Shown here: piece by piece, positions 62,701 through 64,000 of the stretch | How the letters are laid out: each line of letters begins with the position of its first letter | How positions within the stretch are numbered: the stretch's first letter is position 1 | Assembly: GCF_032854445.1 (NCBI RefSeq) | Contig: NC_088299.1 | Location: 659,001-723,000, forward strand | Source: Liolophura sinensis | Lineage: Eukaryota > Mollusca > Polyplacophora > Chitonida > Chitonidae | Length of the DNA stretch: 64,000 nt | Direction of reading: 5' to 3' | The notes under the pieces: model-generated | Databases searched by the model: none | Seen by the model: the letters and a program-made list of their open reading frames with translations, nothing else | What the model was told of the DNA's origin: nothing | Translations under genes and position numbers: made by a program

Positions 62701-63040
62701 TAGTAATAAAGACACAACATGCACACTTCTGTGGCATTAAAATATCAGGGACCAGAACTAAACCCGCATCTGCAAGCTGTTGGTTACGACGACTCGACGT
62801 TATATCATTCATTTTTATGCAATATTCTGGGGATTGAGCCGGTTTCGGACAAAGGCTGTATGATGTAATAACTGCATGTATCAACTGAAACGCCAAACAA
62901 CAGCCTCATTGGCTAATGACTCTCTAGAGCATTGCAGCTCACTTAACTCCTTCCTCTCGTTCACACATGTCAACTTGAGTAATGCTCCTGGAATGCTGCA
63001 AAAACACACAAACATTCTTATTACGTAACACTACGCAGGA
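59775..63040. other. Long spacer between the paired repeats, no gene recognised
   Basis: About 3.3 kb. It holds a long T run at about 61395-61422 followed by a G run, and a small fragment near 60515-60578 (gattatggcttaacgcaacg, tcggcaatatttcagccac) like a widespread molluscan repeat. Open frames 59985-60317 and 61665-61931 match nothing I know. Confidence 0.5.
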
Positions 63041-63045
63041 TAAAA

Positions 63046-63617
63046 CAATTCCATTTCAGCCAGTATGATTTACTGGTTCAGATTTCTATTTACCGATGGC
63101 CTTTTACTCATTAGGGTATGGAATTTCACAGATGAAATGTGGAGGACTGCAGAAAATATAATAAAATAGTGAAGAGAGTTTCTGTGGATTCATTCGTTTT
63201 TGTAATAATTGACCATTTTGTGTTTCAATTTAATGATCTGCAATTTCTGCACCCCATTATAAAACCAGTGAATGCAAAGATGAGCCTAAAATATGTAAAT
63301 TTGGCATATTGGAAAGCTGGGGTTTAAAATTCGTCCAATATTATCCGCAGATAGAGTTGTGAAGGCCTTATTGGTGAAACAGATTACGTCAAATGAGTTT
63401 TGCCTGGTTAAAACGCGAAAATAAATAATGGTTTTTGTGCGGATAAATTGCAGACTGGTGACTTACGTAACGTGATTGAGTTAGGCTTAACAATGTTTGC
63501 CAGAAACAGAATTTAACAACATCAGTAGAGGAGCTGAAGTGTGCCAAGCGTATATTAAAAGAATACATTTCTCTTTACGTGGTCATTAGTCTGCATAATG
63601 TGCCCTTCTTGCAGGTT
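63046..63617. repeat. Unnamed dispersed repeat, copy 2
   Basis: Diverged same-orientation partner of 59192-59772, about 3.85 kb downstream. Shared words include gtatggaatttc, gatgaaatgtggagga, tttcaatttaatgatctgca, ttggtgaaacagat and aaacagaatttaacaacatc. Indels relative to copy 1 are concentrated near 63470. Confidence 0.82.
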
Positions 63618-64000
63618 TTCTGTCTTTTCTATCTTTCTAAGACTTGGGTCAAGGAGTTTTGTTTCTGTGAGTGAATGAATGAGTGTATCGGTTTTAGCGC
63701 CAAATTAGCAACAAATTAGAATCAGTGAATAAGCCCATTTATACAATCTGTACTTAGATTCTCTAACATTATGTATTAAGTTCGCTGTAATGAATTTGTT
63801 TGTCTCAATTCTTGAATTTGTCCTTATCTCAACGCATAACTGGGTAATTTAAATGATATCCAAGTTTTTAAAGAACCAAACAGGTCAATCCCGATAGAAC
63901 TTTCTTCCTGATTTAAACATTTTGTACGCTTGGGGAACCCAAACACTTCTATACCACAATCCTCAGTCATGAACTTTAACAATCTAACGGACATAAAAGT
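63618..64000. other. Spacer to window end
   Basis: No gene recognised. A short gtgaatgaatgagtgtatcg followed by gttttagcgcc near 63668 resembles the start of a common molluscan repeat but is too short to call. Confidence 0.45.

Overview
The window looks like non-coding nuclear DNA from a marine invertebrate, most likely a mollusc. Three things suggest this. There are many copies of a tRNA-headed SINE of the kind seen in lophotrochozoan (especially molluscan) genomes. There are wrecks of metazoan-type Ty3/gypsy, Penelope-like and Tc1 elements. The background is AT-rich with long intron-like spacers. The species is inferred from repeat style, not proven. I found no convincing host protein-coding gene, no operon, no CRISPR array and no canonical tRNA or rRNA gene. 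Nearly every long open frame is either inside a tandem repeat or inside a transposon remnant.

Layout. 1-2.5 kb: spacer with an old tRNA-derived SINE. 2.55-4.30 kb and 9.57-10.91 kb: two blocks of one ~64-bp minisatellite, separated by 5.3 kb holding a 48-bp-arm inverted repeat and a broken Ty3/gypsy retroelement (gag, zinc knuckle, RT, RNase H, integrase). 11-22.7 kb: spacer with several SINEs, a degenerate ~50-bp repeat and a 27-bp array. 22.7-34.1 kb: an 11.4-kb tandem array whose unit changes from 57 bp to 62-64 bp and then 66 bp. 34.5 kb: a full SINE with a perfect 12-bp target duplication. 37.7-40.0 kb: a CpG-rich 28-bp array of about 82 copies. 41.06-42.09 kb: a 45-bp array. 48.2-50.6 kb: a 41-bp array followed by a 36-bp array that becomes 68-bp dimers. 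50.85 kb: a SINE with a G-run expansion at its head. 53.16-56.75 kb: a Penelope-like element with RT and GIY-YIG endonuclease remnants, interrupted by a Tc1-type DNA transposon with perfect 21-bp inverted ends and a TA duplication. 57.4 kb: another SINE. 58.45-59.14 kb: a fold-back element around a 21-bp minisatellite. 59.19-59.77 and 63.05-63.62 kb: two diverged direct copies of an unnamed ~575-bp sequence.

The dominant character is tandem repetition: about ten separate minisatellite families cover roughly a third of the window. The nested elements give relative ages: the Tc1 copy is younger than the Penelope copy, and the retroelement block separates a once-continuous or co-expanding minisatellite. 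I saw no gene set that would amount to a new biological system. The best candidates for something undescribed are the 57/62/66-bp array, the fold-back element and the 575-bp repeat pair.
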